Of a stretch of 64,000 nucleotides of DNA, positions 18,062 through 27,768 are shown piece after piece (the stretch's first letter is position 1; every line of letters starts with the position of its first letter). This DNA is from Desulfosporosinus lacus DSM 15449 (GTDB lineage: Bacteria > Bacillota > Desulfitobacteriia > Desulfitobacteriales > Desulfitobacteriaceae): the NCBI RefSeq assembly GCF_900129935.1, contig NZ_FQXJ01000003.1:620001-684000 (forward strand), written 5' to 3'. Below the pieces are notes generated by a model, which saw only the letters and a program-made list of their open reading frames with translations, did no database searches and had not been told where the DNA came from. The translations under genes and the position numbers were made by a program.

Positions 18062-19315
18062 ATGACGAAAAGAAATAATACCCAGAGTGCCAACCTAACC
18101 TTGGGAGGAATTACCCTAGGTTTTTTAGTGAGCTATCCATTTTATCTACAAGGCAGTTTTCTTGGTGGGCTCATCTCAAGTGGATGCAGTGCAGGAATGA
18201 TAGGAGGGCTTGCCGATTGGTTTGCGGTAACGGCCCTTTTTCGGCGGCCGCTAGGTATTCGGCCAGGTAAAGTCGTGCGTACTGAGATTATTCCCCAGAA
18301 CAGAGAACGAATTTTTACAGCTTTAGCAGATATGGTGCAACACGAATTGCTTTCTCAAGACATACTTAGACGTAAACTGTCCGCTTGGGATTTTTCTGGA
18401 GTGCTGATTCGAGTCTTTCAGGAGCGGGAAGTTCAGGAAACTGTGAATCTTATGCTTGCCAATCTCGTGCAGGATATCTGGAACCATCGGGAGCCGGAAG
18501 TACTCAGGGGACAAATTAAGGAGTTGCTTAAAGAGAACATAAAGGATTTAAAGCTATCTCAAACTCTGGCAGAAGTCATCGAGTTTTCAATAGAACATGG
18601 AGATATCGATCGGGTCTTGACGGTTATTTGTCAGGCAATCACTAAATTCGTAGATCAACCTGTCGTTCAGAATACTCTCAAGAATATGATGGAAGCAGCC
18701 TTAACAAGGTATGAAGAAAACAATTCCACACGTAAAATGATTGGAAAGTTCCTCCCTTCACCTGCTGAGCTGGCGCATGGCCTGCAAGAAAAGGTCAAAA
18801 TGATATTACAGGACGGGACCGTCGTACAGTGGCTTAAGGAATCCTTGCTCCAGTTTGTCTTGGAACTCAAAACCAAGACTTCGCTCCAAGAGCGTCTGGA
18901 TCTCTTGGTTATCAAAGCTTTAGATGGGGGACTGGAAACTTTGGAGGCAAAGAACATAGTTTCAGGTTCCTCAGGGACAAGCTCTGAGAGCTCCTCGCCT
19001 GTGACTGAGCACCTGCTCGTAAATTTAAGGGACAATTGGCAGGGGTATCTTGAAAAAATCGAACATAATAAAGATTTGAGGTCGAAAGTCAATGAAGAGG
19101 TAAAAAGTATTCTTGAAAAACAGATTATATACCACCACAATGCCATCGGACGCATAGTACGCGAAGGGCTGGATCCTTTGACAGATGACAAGCTGGTTGA
19201 GCTGATTGAGGATAAAGCCGGAAATGATCTGCAAATGATTCGAATTAACGGCTCAGTCGTTGGCGGCTTAGCTGGAATGCTGATTTACTTGCTCGGGATG
19301 GTGTTGCAGTCATGA
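18062..19315 (+). CDS. DUF445 membrane-anchored protein (first of a pair)
   Basis: DUF445 family protein of unknown function. N-terminal hydrophobic segment (about 12-50), the signature GMIGGLADWFAVTALFRRPLG, a long charged helical middle, and a C-terminal helix after GNDLQMIRINGSVVGG. 417 residues from ATG 18062 (AGGTG upstream); TTG 18044 and ATG 18047 are alternatives. Its stop overlaps the start of the paralogous next gene by four bases (ATGA), so the two are translationally coupled. The long helical region suggests a coiled rod between two membrane-facing ends. Confidence 0.85.
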   Translation: MTKRNNTQSANLTLGGITLGFLVSYPFYLQGSFLGGLISSGCSAGMIGGLADWFAVTALFRRPLGIRPGKVVRTEIIPQNRERIFTALADMVQHELLSQDILRRKLSAWDFSGVLIRVFQEREVQETVNLMLANLVQDIWNHREPEVLRGQIKELLKENIKDLKLSQTLAEVIEFSIEHGDIDRVLTVICQAITKFVDQPVVQNTLKNMMEAALTRYEENNSTRKMIGKFLPSPAELAHGLQEKVKMILQDGTVVQWLKESLLQFVLELKTKTSLQERLDLLVIKALDGGLETLEAKNIVSGSSGTSSESSSPVTEHLLVNLRDNWQGYLEKIEHNKDLRSKVNEEVKSILEKQIIYHHNAIGRIVREGLDPLTDDKLVELIEDKAGNDLQMIRINGSVVGGLAGMLIYLLGMVLQS

Positions 19316-20622
19316 ATTATCAGAAAAAGGCAAATCTCGTTTTGACCGCAGTTTTTATCCTTTTTATAGGTGCAGCAGTCATAGAACATTTTAATCCTCA
19401 TAACTTTGGGATCAGGCTAGTGTATTTTGTCCTAGAAGCAGCCTTGGTAGGTGGAATCGCCGATTGGTTTGCTGTAACTGCAATTTTCAAGAAGCCGCTG
19501 GGCTGGGGCTTTCACACTGCGCTAATCCCGCGAAACAGGGAAAAGGTCATTGAAGCAGTTGCGTCCATGGTGCAGTCAGAGCTATTACGCGTTGATCTGA
19601 TTCGACAGAAGATTGAAGGAGTTCCCTTTATTGAGTCCCTTGTTAACTATGTTAAAAAGGAAGGCGGTTCAGTATATCTTACGAACAAATTAACTCCTTA
19701 CCTTCAGCGTTATATAGAAAGACAATCTCCGGACCAGTTAGCGAAGAAACTTTCTGTGTATCTTCGAGAAAATTCTAAGGCCTGGCTCATAGCACCCAAG
19801 GTTGAGGCTGCGAGCGGATGGGCATTGAATCATGGCTATATTGATCAAGGATTAGATCAGTTGGCAGAAGGTTTGTGGGATAAAGCTGCCCAAGGGGAAA
19901 CAAGGCAAGTTATTCTCCGATACCTTGAGGAGATAAAGCAAGAAAAGGTAAGCAACGGAGGGTCTATATTCCGTACTCTACTAGGTTTTGTAGAGATGTC
20001 AGATGGATTAAACCTTGCTGAAGCAGCTGATGCCTTGCAAGTTGAGTTACTTCTAACTTTGCGCAAATTGAAAGATCAAAACAATCCTTTGCGCGTAACT
20101 TTGAGGGACAATCTAATGGTTGAAATAGTGGCATTGGCTCAAGATCCAGAGTTTGAAGTCCAGATAGAGCGCTGGAAAGATGATCTTTTGACAGATCATT
20201 TGTTTGAGGACTTTTTAGAAATTGTCATAGGGACGGCCATCAACACTGCAACTTCTCCGTCACTAACCTCCGAGCCAAATGCCCTGCATCGCATGTTACA
20301 CTTCTATCTAGAAAAATATTGGGTTAACATTCAGGAAAATAAAGCACTTAGGGATAAGGTGAATTCGTTCATCGTGGATACATTATGTCGCGTAATCAAA
20401 AATGAACATGACATGATTGGACAGATGGTGAGGGAGACGCTGGCAGCGTACACGGATCAGGACCTCAATCAGTTTGTACAGGATAAAGCGGGTAACGACT
20501 TACAATGGATTCGGATCAATGGCTCGATGATCGGTGGAATTGTGGGACTCATCTTGTTTTTATTCTTGGAGTTTGTCTATAACCCTCTCATCATGTCAGT
20601 TTTAATGAACTATGTCCGCTGA
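19312..20622 (+). CDS. DUF445 membrane-anchored protein (second of a pair)
   Basis: Paralogue of the preceding gene with the same layout: N-terminal hydrophobic segment, GGIADWFAVTAIFKKPLG, helical middle, GNDLQWIRINGSMIGG and a C-terminal membrane segment. 436 residues. Overlaps the upstream gene by four bases. The matched domain order suggests the two proteins form a heteromer; no partner outside the pair is visible. Function unknown. Confidence 0.85.
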   Translation: MNYQKKANLVLTAVFILFIGAAVIEHFNPHNFGIRLVYFVLEAALVGGIADWFAVTAIFKKPLGWGFHTALIPRNREKVIEAVASMVQSELLRVDLIRQKIEGVPFIESLVNYVKKEGGSVYLTNKLTPYLQRYIERQSPDQLAKKLSVYLRENSKAWLIAPKVEAASGWALNHGYIDQGLDQLAEGLWDKAAQGETRQVILRYLEEIKQEKVSNGGSIFRTLLGFVEMSDGLNLAEAADALQVELLLTLRKLKDQNNPLRVTLRDNLMVEIVALAQDPEFEVQIERWKDDLLTDHLFEDFLEIVIGTAINTATSPSLTSEPNALHRMLHFYLEKYWVNIQENKALRDKVNSFIVDTLCRVIKNEHDMIGQMVRETLAAYTDQDLNQFVQDKAGNDLQWIRINGSMIGGIVGLILFLFLEFVYNPLIMSVLMNYVR

Positions 20623-20750
20623 ACCGCTTAAAGAAAATCACGTATACAAGATTCATGAAAAGAAAGTATTGTAATTGGTTTGGCCTTTATGCTAGAATAC
20701 CTAACATAAGGTTGTGCACAACCGAAACCCTATAGGTTAATACATTTAGG

Positions 20751-20803
20751 CAAAGCAAAGACGCTTTGGGATACTCGCAAGAGTACTCAAAGCGCCTTTT
20801 TGT
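20751..20803 (+). promoter_or_regulatory. Transcription attenuator (ANTAR-like hexaloop stem overlapping a terminator) of amt
   Basis: Stem CAAAGC (20751-20756) / GCTTTG (20763-20768) closes the six-base loop AAAGAC, with A at position 1 and G at position 4 as in ANTAR-recognised stems. The 3' arm GCTTTG is also the 5' arm of a terminator (20763-20776 with 20781-20795, loop GCAA, then CCTTTTTG). The two structures exclude each other, the arrangement known for ANTAR antitermination. A clean first ANTAR stem-loop upstream is not evident, although a palindrome GGTTGTGCACAACC lies at 20710-20723. Confidence 0.6.
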
Positions 20804-20859
20804 TTTACTAGGCTTATGGCTTGGCATTAGCCAAGTTTTCGAAGTAAGGAGGAATAATT

Positions 20860-22089
20860 ATGGATACGGGAGATACAGCCTTTATTTTAGTTTCGTCAGC
20901 TATGGTTCTTCTGATGACACCTGGTTTAGCACTTTTCTATGGTGGTATGGTTCGTAAAAAGAATGTTCTTGGTACATTTATGCATAGTTGGATTGCCATT
21001 GGCCTCATCTCATTGCAATGGATTTTAATTGGATTTACTCTAGCTTTTGGAACGGATCAACACGGTTTAATTGGTGGCTTAGACTGGCTGGGTTTAAATG
21101 GAGTCGGGATGGATCCCAATGCGGATTATGCCGCCACTATCCCCGCTATTGTTTTTATGGCTTTTCAAATGATGTTTGCAGTAATTACTCCCGCATTAAT
21201 TAGCGGTGCTATTGCAGAACGGATGCGCTTTCCTGCATTTATACTCTTCATGCTGTTATGGGCAACGTTTGTCTATGATCCCGTGGCCCATTGGGTCTGG
21301 GGTATCGGCGGTTTCTTAAGGAATATGGGAGCGTTAGACTTTGCGGGAGGAAATGTGGTTCATATTAGTTCCGGTTACTCCGCTTTAGTTGCAGCCCTGA
21401 TACTTGGAAAGCGCAAAGGACTCGGCAAAGAATCAATGGCACCTCATCATTTGCCAATGACCGTTTTAGGTGCAGGGCTCCTGTGGTTTGGCTGGTTTGG
21501 TTTTAATGCAGGGAGCGCCTTGGGTGCTAATGGTTTAGCGGGAATGGTTTTTGTTAATACAAATACTGCCGCTGCTGCGGCTGCCATTGCCTGGGCATTT
21601 GTGGAACGCATCCATCGAGGGAAAACCACGATGCTTGGCGTAGCCAGCGGTGCGATCAGCGGGTTAGTAGCCATCACCCCTGCTTGCGGATTTGTGACCC
21701 CACTCTCCTCCATAGTTATCGGTTTAGTAGGTGGATTAGTTTGTTATATCGCAATCAGCGTAATGAAAGCGAAATTCGGATATGATGATGCTTTAGATGC
21801 CTTCGGATGCCATGGCATTGGAGGAACTTGGGGAGCACTGGCTACAGGAATTTTTGCTACCAAGACCATTAATTCAGCTGGTGCAGATGGATTGCTCTAT
21901 GGAAATATGTCCCAATTTGGTATTCAGGCCACGAGTGTTTTAGTTACCGTGGTGTTTGCTGTAGTAGCAACGTTCGTCATATTAAAAGTAATAGGCTTGT
22001 TCACCAAATTGCGCGTCAGTGAAGAACAGGAAGCAAATGGTTTGGATTTGTCGCTACATGGAGAAACCGCATATTCAGAGTTTATCTAA
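20860..22089 (+). CDS. amt: Ammonium transporter
   Basis: Amt/MEP/Rh channel for ammonium uptake, 409 residues with about 11 hydrophobic segments. Hallmarks: MTPGLALFYGGMVRKKNVL near the N-terminus, the Asp of LDFAGGNVVHISSGYSAL with the first pore His, and the second pore His in FGCHGIGGTWGALATG. AAGGAGG precedes the ATG. The glnK-type gene follows 74 bases on, the standard pairing for regulation by complex formation. Expression is probably set by the attenuator in the leader. Confidence 0.96.
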   Translation: MDTGDTAFILVSSAMVLLMTPGLALFYGGMVRKKNVLGTFMHSWIAIGLISLQWILIGFTLAFGTDQHGLIGGLDWLGLNGVGMDPNADYAATIPAIVFMAFQMMFAVITPALISGAIAERMRFPAFILFMLLWATFVYDPVAHWVWGIGGFLRNMGALDFAGGNVVHISSGYSALVAALILGKRKGLGKESMAPHHLPMTVLGAGLLWFGWFGFNAGSALGANGLAGMVFVNTNTAAAAAAIAWAFVERIHRGKTTMLGVASGAISGLVAITPACGFVTPLSSIVIGLVGGLVCYIAISVMKAKFGYDDALDAFGCHGIGGTWGALATGIFATKTINSAGADGLLYGNMSQFGIQATSVLVTVVFAVVATFVILKVIGLFTKLRVSEEQEANGLDLSLHGETAYSEFI

Positions 22090-22148
22090 TGGGGTAAGTC
22101 AGTTACATCCATAGTCGCTTGATAAAAAACAAGCAAACTAAATTATAG

Positions 22149-22502
<354 letters not shown>

Positions 22503-22579
22503 CTAAACAAGAAGGGGATACTATCAACACTCAAAGGTATGATCATCAAAAGAACATCAATAAAGAATCAAAGACATAA

Positions 22580-22613
22580 GATCGTTCTCTAAATAAGGGG
22601 ACGGTCTTTTTTT
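22580..22613 (+). terminator. Intrinsic terminator after glnK
   Basis: GATCGTTCTC / GGGGACGGTC stem with G-U pairs and a 7-base loop, followed by seven Ts. Confidence 0.85.
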
Positions 22614-22750
22614 CTATTGTGATAAGTAATTAACAATAGTAGGAGTTATTGATTATGAAATACAAGTAAATAAATGAAAAATAACCAATATATGTAAACA
22701 AAACAGAGGGATCTTCGTATAATGTAGAAAGAACGAAAGGGGGATTTTAA

Positions 22751-22849
22751 ATGGCATTCGGAGCTGACGGAGCTGGCGGCGTTGGCGCTGGTATTGCAGT
22801 GGTAGTTGTTATTATTTTGCTCCTCATCGCGATGGGAATTGTATTCTAA
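22751..22849 (+). CDS. YjcZ-like small sporulation peptide
   Basis: 32 residues: a Gly/Ala-rich start (MAFGADGAGG) and a hydrophobic stretch ending AMGIVF, the usual form of YjcZ/SscA-type peptides found in spore-formers. AAAGGGGG stands upstream. A second peptide of the same kind follows 47 bases on. The role is probably in the spore coat or mother cell, by family only. Confidence 0.75.
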   Translation: MAFGADGAGGVGAGIAVVVVIILLLIAMGIVF

Positions 22850-22896
22850 GGAGCCCACTGTTTAAGTAATTCACCTAATATAGGAGGTATAATAAT

Positions 22897-23010
22897 ATGT
22901 ACGGTTATGGTGGAGGTTGTCGTGTTGCTCCCGCTGTTGGTACCGGAGTAGGAGTTGGAATCATCACGATTGCGATTTTAATTCTAATAGCTTTGGGAGT
23001 TATCTTCTAA
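22897..23010 (+). CDS. YjcZ-like small sporulation peptide
   Basis: 37 residues beginning MYGYGGGCRVAP and ending ALGVIF; the Tyr/Gly-rich head and single hydrophobic helix match YjcZ-type peptides. TAGGAGG ribosome site. Paired with the preceding peptide; a hairpin at 23026-23049 follows. Confidence 0.78.
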   Translation: MYGYGGGCRVAPAVGTGVGVGIITIAILILIALGVIF

Positions 23011-23025
23011 GGTTCATCTGAAACG

Positions 23026-23049
23026 GGGCTTCCTATCACTAGGGAGCCC
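23026..23049 (+). terminator. Hairpin after the YjcZ-like pair
   Basis: GGGCTTCC / GGGAGCCC stem with one G-U pair, 8-base loop, followed only by ATTATCG; a weak terminator at best. Confidence 0.45.
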
Positions 23050-23106
23050 ATTATCGTTAAATCTCTTTAATGAACTTGTTCAACAAAAGTTGAACATCGA
23101 AACTTT

Positions 23107-23169
23107 GGTGGGGGACTTTACCCCCACCGAAGCAGAACCGGGAGTACCACTCGAAGTGGGAGTCTCATG
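23107..23169 (+). repeat. Double hairpin, copy of a dispersed CCCACTTC-type repeat (possible IS200/IS605 end remnant)
   Basis: A perfect 8-bp hairpin GGTGGGGG / CCCCCACC (23107-23128, loop ACTTTA) is followed by CCACT / AGTGG and GAAGTGGGAGTCTC. The same GTGGGAGTCT tail recurs at 41634 and 43141. The arrangement recalls the right end of IS200/IS605 elements, but no transposase or tnpB reading frame is next to it. Confidence 0.55.
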
Positions 23170-23200
23170 ATTTAGATCAAGTCAAGGAGGTGAAGGTAGA

Positions 23201-23509
23201 GTGTCAATTAGAGGACTTAATCTTTTTAATAACCCAAATACCCCAAATCTTATGCAAAGCTTGGGACAAAACCCATTTCCTATGAGGGGTCTTGAACGTT
23301 TTATGCAGAAAAGGGGAATGAATTATCCGCCATTTCCCCAGGGAGGAAATATTCCAGGTTCCAATTTCAGAGGACCAGACCTCCAAGGACCGAATTCACA
23401 AGGTGAAGCTGGGCGTTTGTCAGATACTTTGAAGGTACAAGAACCGACGGAGAAACGTGGAGGAATTAAGGAATTTCTTAGCCGCTTTAGCCGTAACCGA
23501 AACAAATAG
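23201..23509 (+). CDS. Hypothetical Pro/Gly/Asn-rich protein
   Basis: 102 residues, GTG start after AAGGAGG. Low-complexity middle rich in Pro, Gly, Asn and Gln, with short near-repeats (FRGPDLQGP, NSQG) and a basic C-terminus ending SRFSRNRNK. No membrane helix or known domain. The position after two YjcZ-like peptides and the composition suggest a spore-coat-type protein, as an inference only. Confidence 0.6.
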   Translation: MSIRGLNLFNNPNTPNLMQSLGQNPFPMRGLERFMQKRGMNYPPFPQGGNIPGSNFRGPDLQGPNSQGEAGRLSDTLKVQEPTEKRGGIKEFLSRFSRNRNK

Positions 23510-23584
23510 TTAATCAAAGGACAATAAGTTTCTTTCTACGGGCATTTTACCTGATAAGTGTAGATTAGGGAAAAGAGCTAAGTG

Positions 23585-23631
23585 TAAAAATAGACAAGGC
23601 ACCTTGGTAACTTTGCCAAGGTGCCTTGTCT
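23585..23631 (-). terminator. Intrinsic terminator of gdhA
   Basis: Sixteen-base perfect stem AGACAAGGCACCTTGG / CCAAGGTGCCTTGTCT (arms 23592-23607 and 23616-23631). Read on the minus strand it is followed by ATTTTTAC, so it serves gdhA; the plus strand lacks a T-run. Confidence 0.85.
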
Positions 23632-23669
23632 CTATCAAACGTATAAACTTAGTTCATTACCAGTCAAGC

Positions 23670-25028
<1,359 letters not shown>

Positions 25029-25159
25029 TTAATAGATTTTAATTCGCCTTTTATATTACAACGAATCTTGTCCAATTATAAGTATCTTTTCGAATGAATT
25101 CATTATACATTGTCAAGGCCATCTTTCAGGGGGACATTTCTGGAAATATCCCCCTGATT

Positions 25160-25855
25160 TTAGCTGTTTTGTGCAAGTAGAAGCTGAATTCCGGTTGCCA
25201 AAGTAAACAGGTTAAAGGCTATTTCTGTGGCGATCAACAAACGGGGCGTAATATCGGTCGGCAAGATATCGCCTAAGTCAGCAGTAGCAATCGTCGTAAT
25301 GCTCAAATATAAAAATGAAAGAAATTGAATTCCTAAGTTATCTCCCACATTCCCTGTAAAACTGGAAGGGAAAAATCTATAGAGGAGTAGATACTCTGAC
25401 CCGAAAAGAAAGATAATTGCGAGAATCCCCCCACCGATGGGAAAGAGTAAATGGTTGTAGGGAGCTTTGGATTCTTTTATGACTTCAGATATTGCTAAGG
25501 AAACTGAGACCGTCGCACCGATAGCATACCCGACGAGCGAAAATTTAAAGAGGGTTCCTCCAAATTGTTTAACTAGATTATCTTTGCTCGAGAAAAGGCT
25601 TAAAAAAAGAGCCCCAGCAGTCCCGAAAAGAGCAGGCGATAGTAATTCCCAGTAGCCAAGAGAAAACTTGGGCACTGAAGGAAGAAGAGGTAAACAGGCT
25701 GTAGAACAACTATGCTTGTTTGGAAGTGAAGGTTTATACCCCCGTAAGTTGTTAGGCGCTAGTGGATAAGGGCTAAAATAGGGAGGATAAGGGGGAGATT
25801 TTGTCTTGGATTGCACGTCTGATTCGCCGCCTTTCCCAAAGTTATATTCCATCAT
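25160..25855 (-). CDS. Ion-channel-like membrane protein with altered selectivity filter
   Basis: 231 residues. A Pro-rich cytoplasmic N-terminus (about 1-62) is followed by four hydrophobic segments. The last pair flanks a pore-loop-like segment, SITTIATADLGDILPTD (about 185-201), where potassium channels have T-X-G-Y-G-D; here the filter reads T191-A-D-L-G-D. The flanking helices and the DxxP after the loop are as in two-TM (Ion_trans_2) channels. It may be a non-selective or inactive relative. Monocistronic, divergent from the histidine kinase gene. Confidence 0.65.
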   Translation of the reverse strand: MMEYNFGKGGESDVQSKTKSPPYPPYFSPYPLAPNNLRGYKPSLPNKHSCSTACLPLLPSVPKFSLGYWELLSPALFGTAGALFLSLFSSKDNLVKQFGGTLFKFSLVGYAIGATVSVSLAISEVIKESKAPYNHLLFPIGGGILAIIFLFGSEYLLLYRFFPSSFTGNVGDNLGIQFLSFLYLSITTIATADLGDILPTDITPRLLIATEIAFNLFTLATGIQLLLAQNS

Positions 25856-25998
25856 ATTCCACGCGTCGGAATTGGGTTAAAGTGGAATAAGAGTCGATGG
25901 GTATTTTTTGAGAAAAAGAAGGATTATTGGTAATTAAAAAGGAATATATATAAGTTTCATCGTATGAGTTTAAGCATAATTTTGGACAGGAGTGGACA

Positions 25999-27768
25999 AT
26001 GGAAACTATCAAAACAAATAATAAATTTATTATAAAAGAGACTCAGAAGGAATTCTTTAAGAATAAATTGTTTTCAAATTACTTTCGCCTGAGAATTTTA
26101 TCAATGGTCTTGCTTGTATTAGATTTGCTCTTTCTTTTTACGGATTACCGTAATTATCAACAGGGTCTTTGGAGCAGTACTCCTGGGTATGAATGGCTTT
26201 TCTACTCTCATGTTGTATTTGGCCTTGGAATGACAGTAATCACAATATTATATTGGAAAATTAGCCTGCAGTCAGTGGAGGATGTAAGATGGGTTCATAA
26301 TGTATATGAGATTTGTTTTGCGGTCTTTTGCTTAGTCATGGCTGCAGTTATTACCGGCTGGGTGGACCAAAGGATTCATGGACAATTGACAGTTTACATT
26401 ATGGTTTGCCTAATAATAGCTGTCTTTTTTAGTTTAAGTCCGATGGAGAGCTTCTGGGCTTATTTTTTGTCCTACATTATTGTTATTCTGGGAATAGCGC
26501 GAAATCAGCCGGATTCTCTAATACTAAATGGACATTACATTAATACTTTTATGCTGATATTTGTCTCTTGGGTTTTATCGTTAACTCTCTATAATTCTAA
26601 AGTCCGAGATTTTTTGCATCAAAATAGCCTTGAGCGTCTAGTAAAAGAACGCACGAAGGAACTGGAAGAAATTAATCATCAGCTCATGCGAGAAGTAGGT
26701 GAACGCAAACAAATAGAAAAAAAGATCTTTCGGTTGGCATCTATTGTCGAGTCAACAGAAGATGGCATTATAGGGATGACTTTAGAAGGTATCGTCATTG
26801 ATTGGAACAGAGGGGCAGAGTGTATTTACGGATACTCGGAGGAAGAGATGGTGGGCTTGTCAGTTAGAAAGTTGTTCCCTGTGGACAAGCAGTTTGAGCT
26901 GGATGATATTATGTTAACCATCTCCCAAGGGATGTCTGTCTCACATTATGAGACTACTCGTCAAAGAAAAGATGGACGGATTATTGAAGTTTATCTGACT
27001 GTATCTCCGATTAAGAATCACAATGAAACGATTATTGGAGCATCAACCATTGTCAGGGATGTTACTGCTCAAAAGAAGATAGAGAAAGAAATGACACGGA
27101 TGGATCAGATGAATTTGGTCGGTGAAATGGCGGCAAGTATCGGTCACGAGGTGAGAAACCCGATGACAACCGTTAGAGGATTTCTACAGTTACTCGGTGA
27201 AAATACTAATTCTGCTAAATACAGCGGCTATATTCCGCTCATGATTAGCGAACTTGATCGCGCAAATCATATTATTACGGAATTCCTCTCTATAAGCCGG
27301 ACTAAGGTAACTGAGGCTGCCAGACATAATCTGAATGATATTATTAATAGCATCCTACCTCTTGTTCAGGTAGATGCTATTCGGAGTGACAAGTGCGTAA
27401 CGACTCAACTTGATGTAGTTCCCGATCTGATTTTAGATGATAAAGAAATGCGTCAGATGATTCTTAATTTGGCCCGAAATGGATTTGAAGCGATGTCTAA
27501 AGGCGGTTGCCTAACCATAAGAACACACTTTGAGGACGAAAAAGTAATTCTAGTCATTCAAGATGAAGGGACGGGTATTAAACCAGAAATAATAGATCGG
27601 CTAGGCACTCCTTTTCTTACGACTAAAGAGACTGGTACGGGGTTAGGATTGGCAGTCTGTTACGGAATTGTTGCACGGCATAATGCAACAATTTCGATCG
27701 AATCCAGCCCTATGGGATCAACATTCTTCGTTAAGTTCAAAGTTCCTTTATCTATCAGCTATGCATAG
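25999..27768 (+). CDS. Membrane sensor histidine kinase with PAS domain
   Basis: 589 residues. The N-terminal six-helix membrane sensor (about 20-205) is homologous to that of the converging HD-GYP protein. A coiled linker follows, then PAS (about 245-365), HisKA with IGHEVRNPMTTVRGFLQLL, and HATPase_c with LNLARNGFEAM and GTGLGLAV. The arrangement resembles sporulation-type (KinA-like) kinases, and no response regulator is adjacent, so it may feed a phosphorelay; that is inference. Its last ten bases overlap the 3' end of the opposite-strand HD-GYP gene. Confidence 0.9.
   Translation: METIKTNNKFIIKETQKEFFKNKLFSNYFRLRILSMVLLVLDLLFLFTDYRNYQQGLWSSTPGYEWLFYSHVVFGLGMTVITILYWKISLQSVEDVRWVHNVYEICFAVFCLVMAAVITGWVDQRIHGQLTVYIMVCLIIAVFFSLSPMESFWAYFLSYIIVILGIARNQPDSLILNGHYINTFMLIFVSWVLSLTLYNSKVRDFLHQNSLERLVKERTKELEEINHQLMREVGERKQIEKKIFRLASIVESTEDGIIGMTLEGIVIDWNRGAECIYGYSEEEMVGLSVRKLFPVDKQFELDDIMLTISQGMSVSHYETTRQRKDGRIIEVYLTVSPIKNHNETIIGASTIVRDVTAQKKIEKEMTRMDQMNLVGEMAASIGHEVRNPMTTVRGFLQLLGENTNSAKYSGYIPLMISELDRANHIITEFLSISRTKVTEAARHNLNDIINSILPLVQVDAIRSDKCVTTQLDVVPDLILDDKEMRQMILNLARNGFEAMSKGGCLTIRTHFEDEKVILVIQDEGTGIKPEIIDRLGTPFLTTKETGTGLGLAVCYGIVARHNATISIESSPMGSTFFVKFKVPLSISYA

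Noticed and set aside
23107-23169. Intact IS200/IS605 element
   Set aside because: No tnpA or tnpB frame within several kilobases; only an end-like hairpin pair remains.
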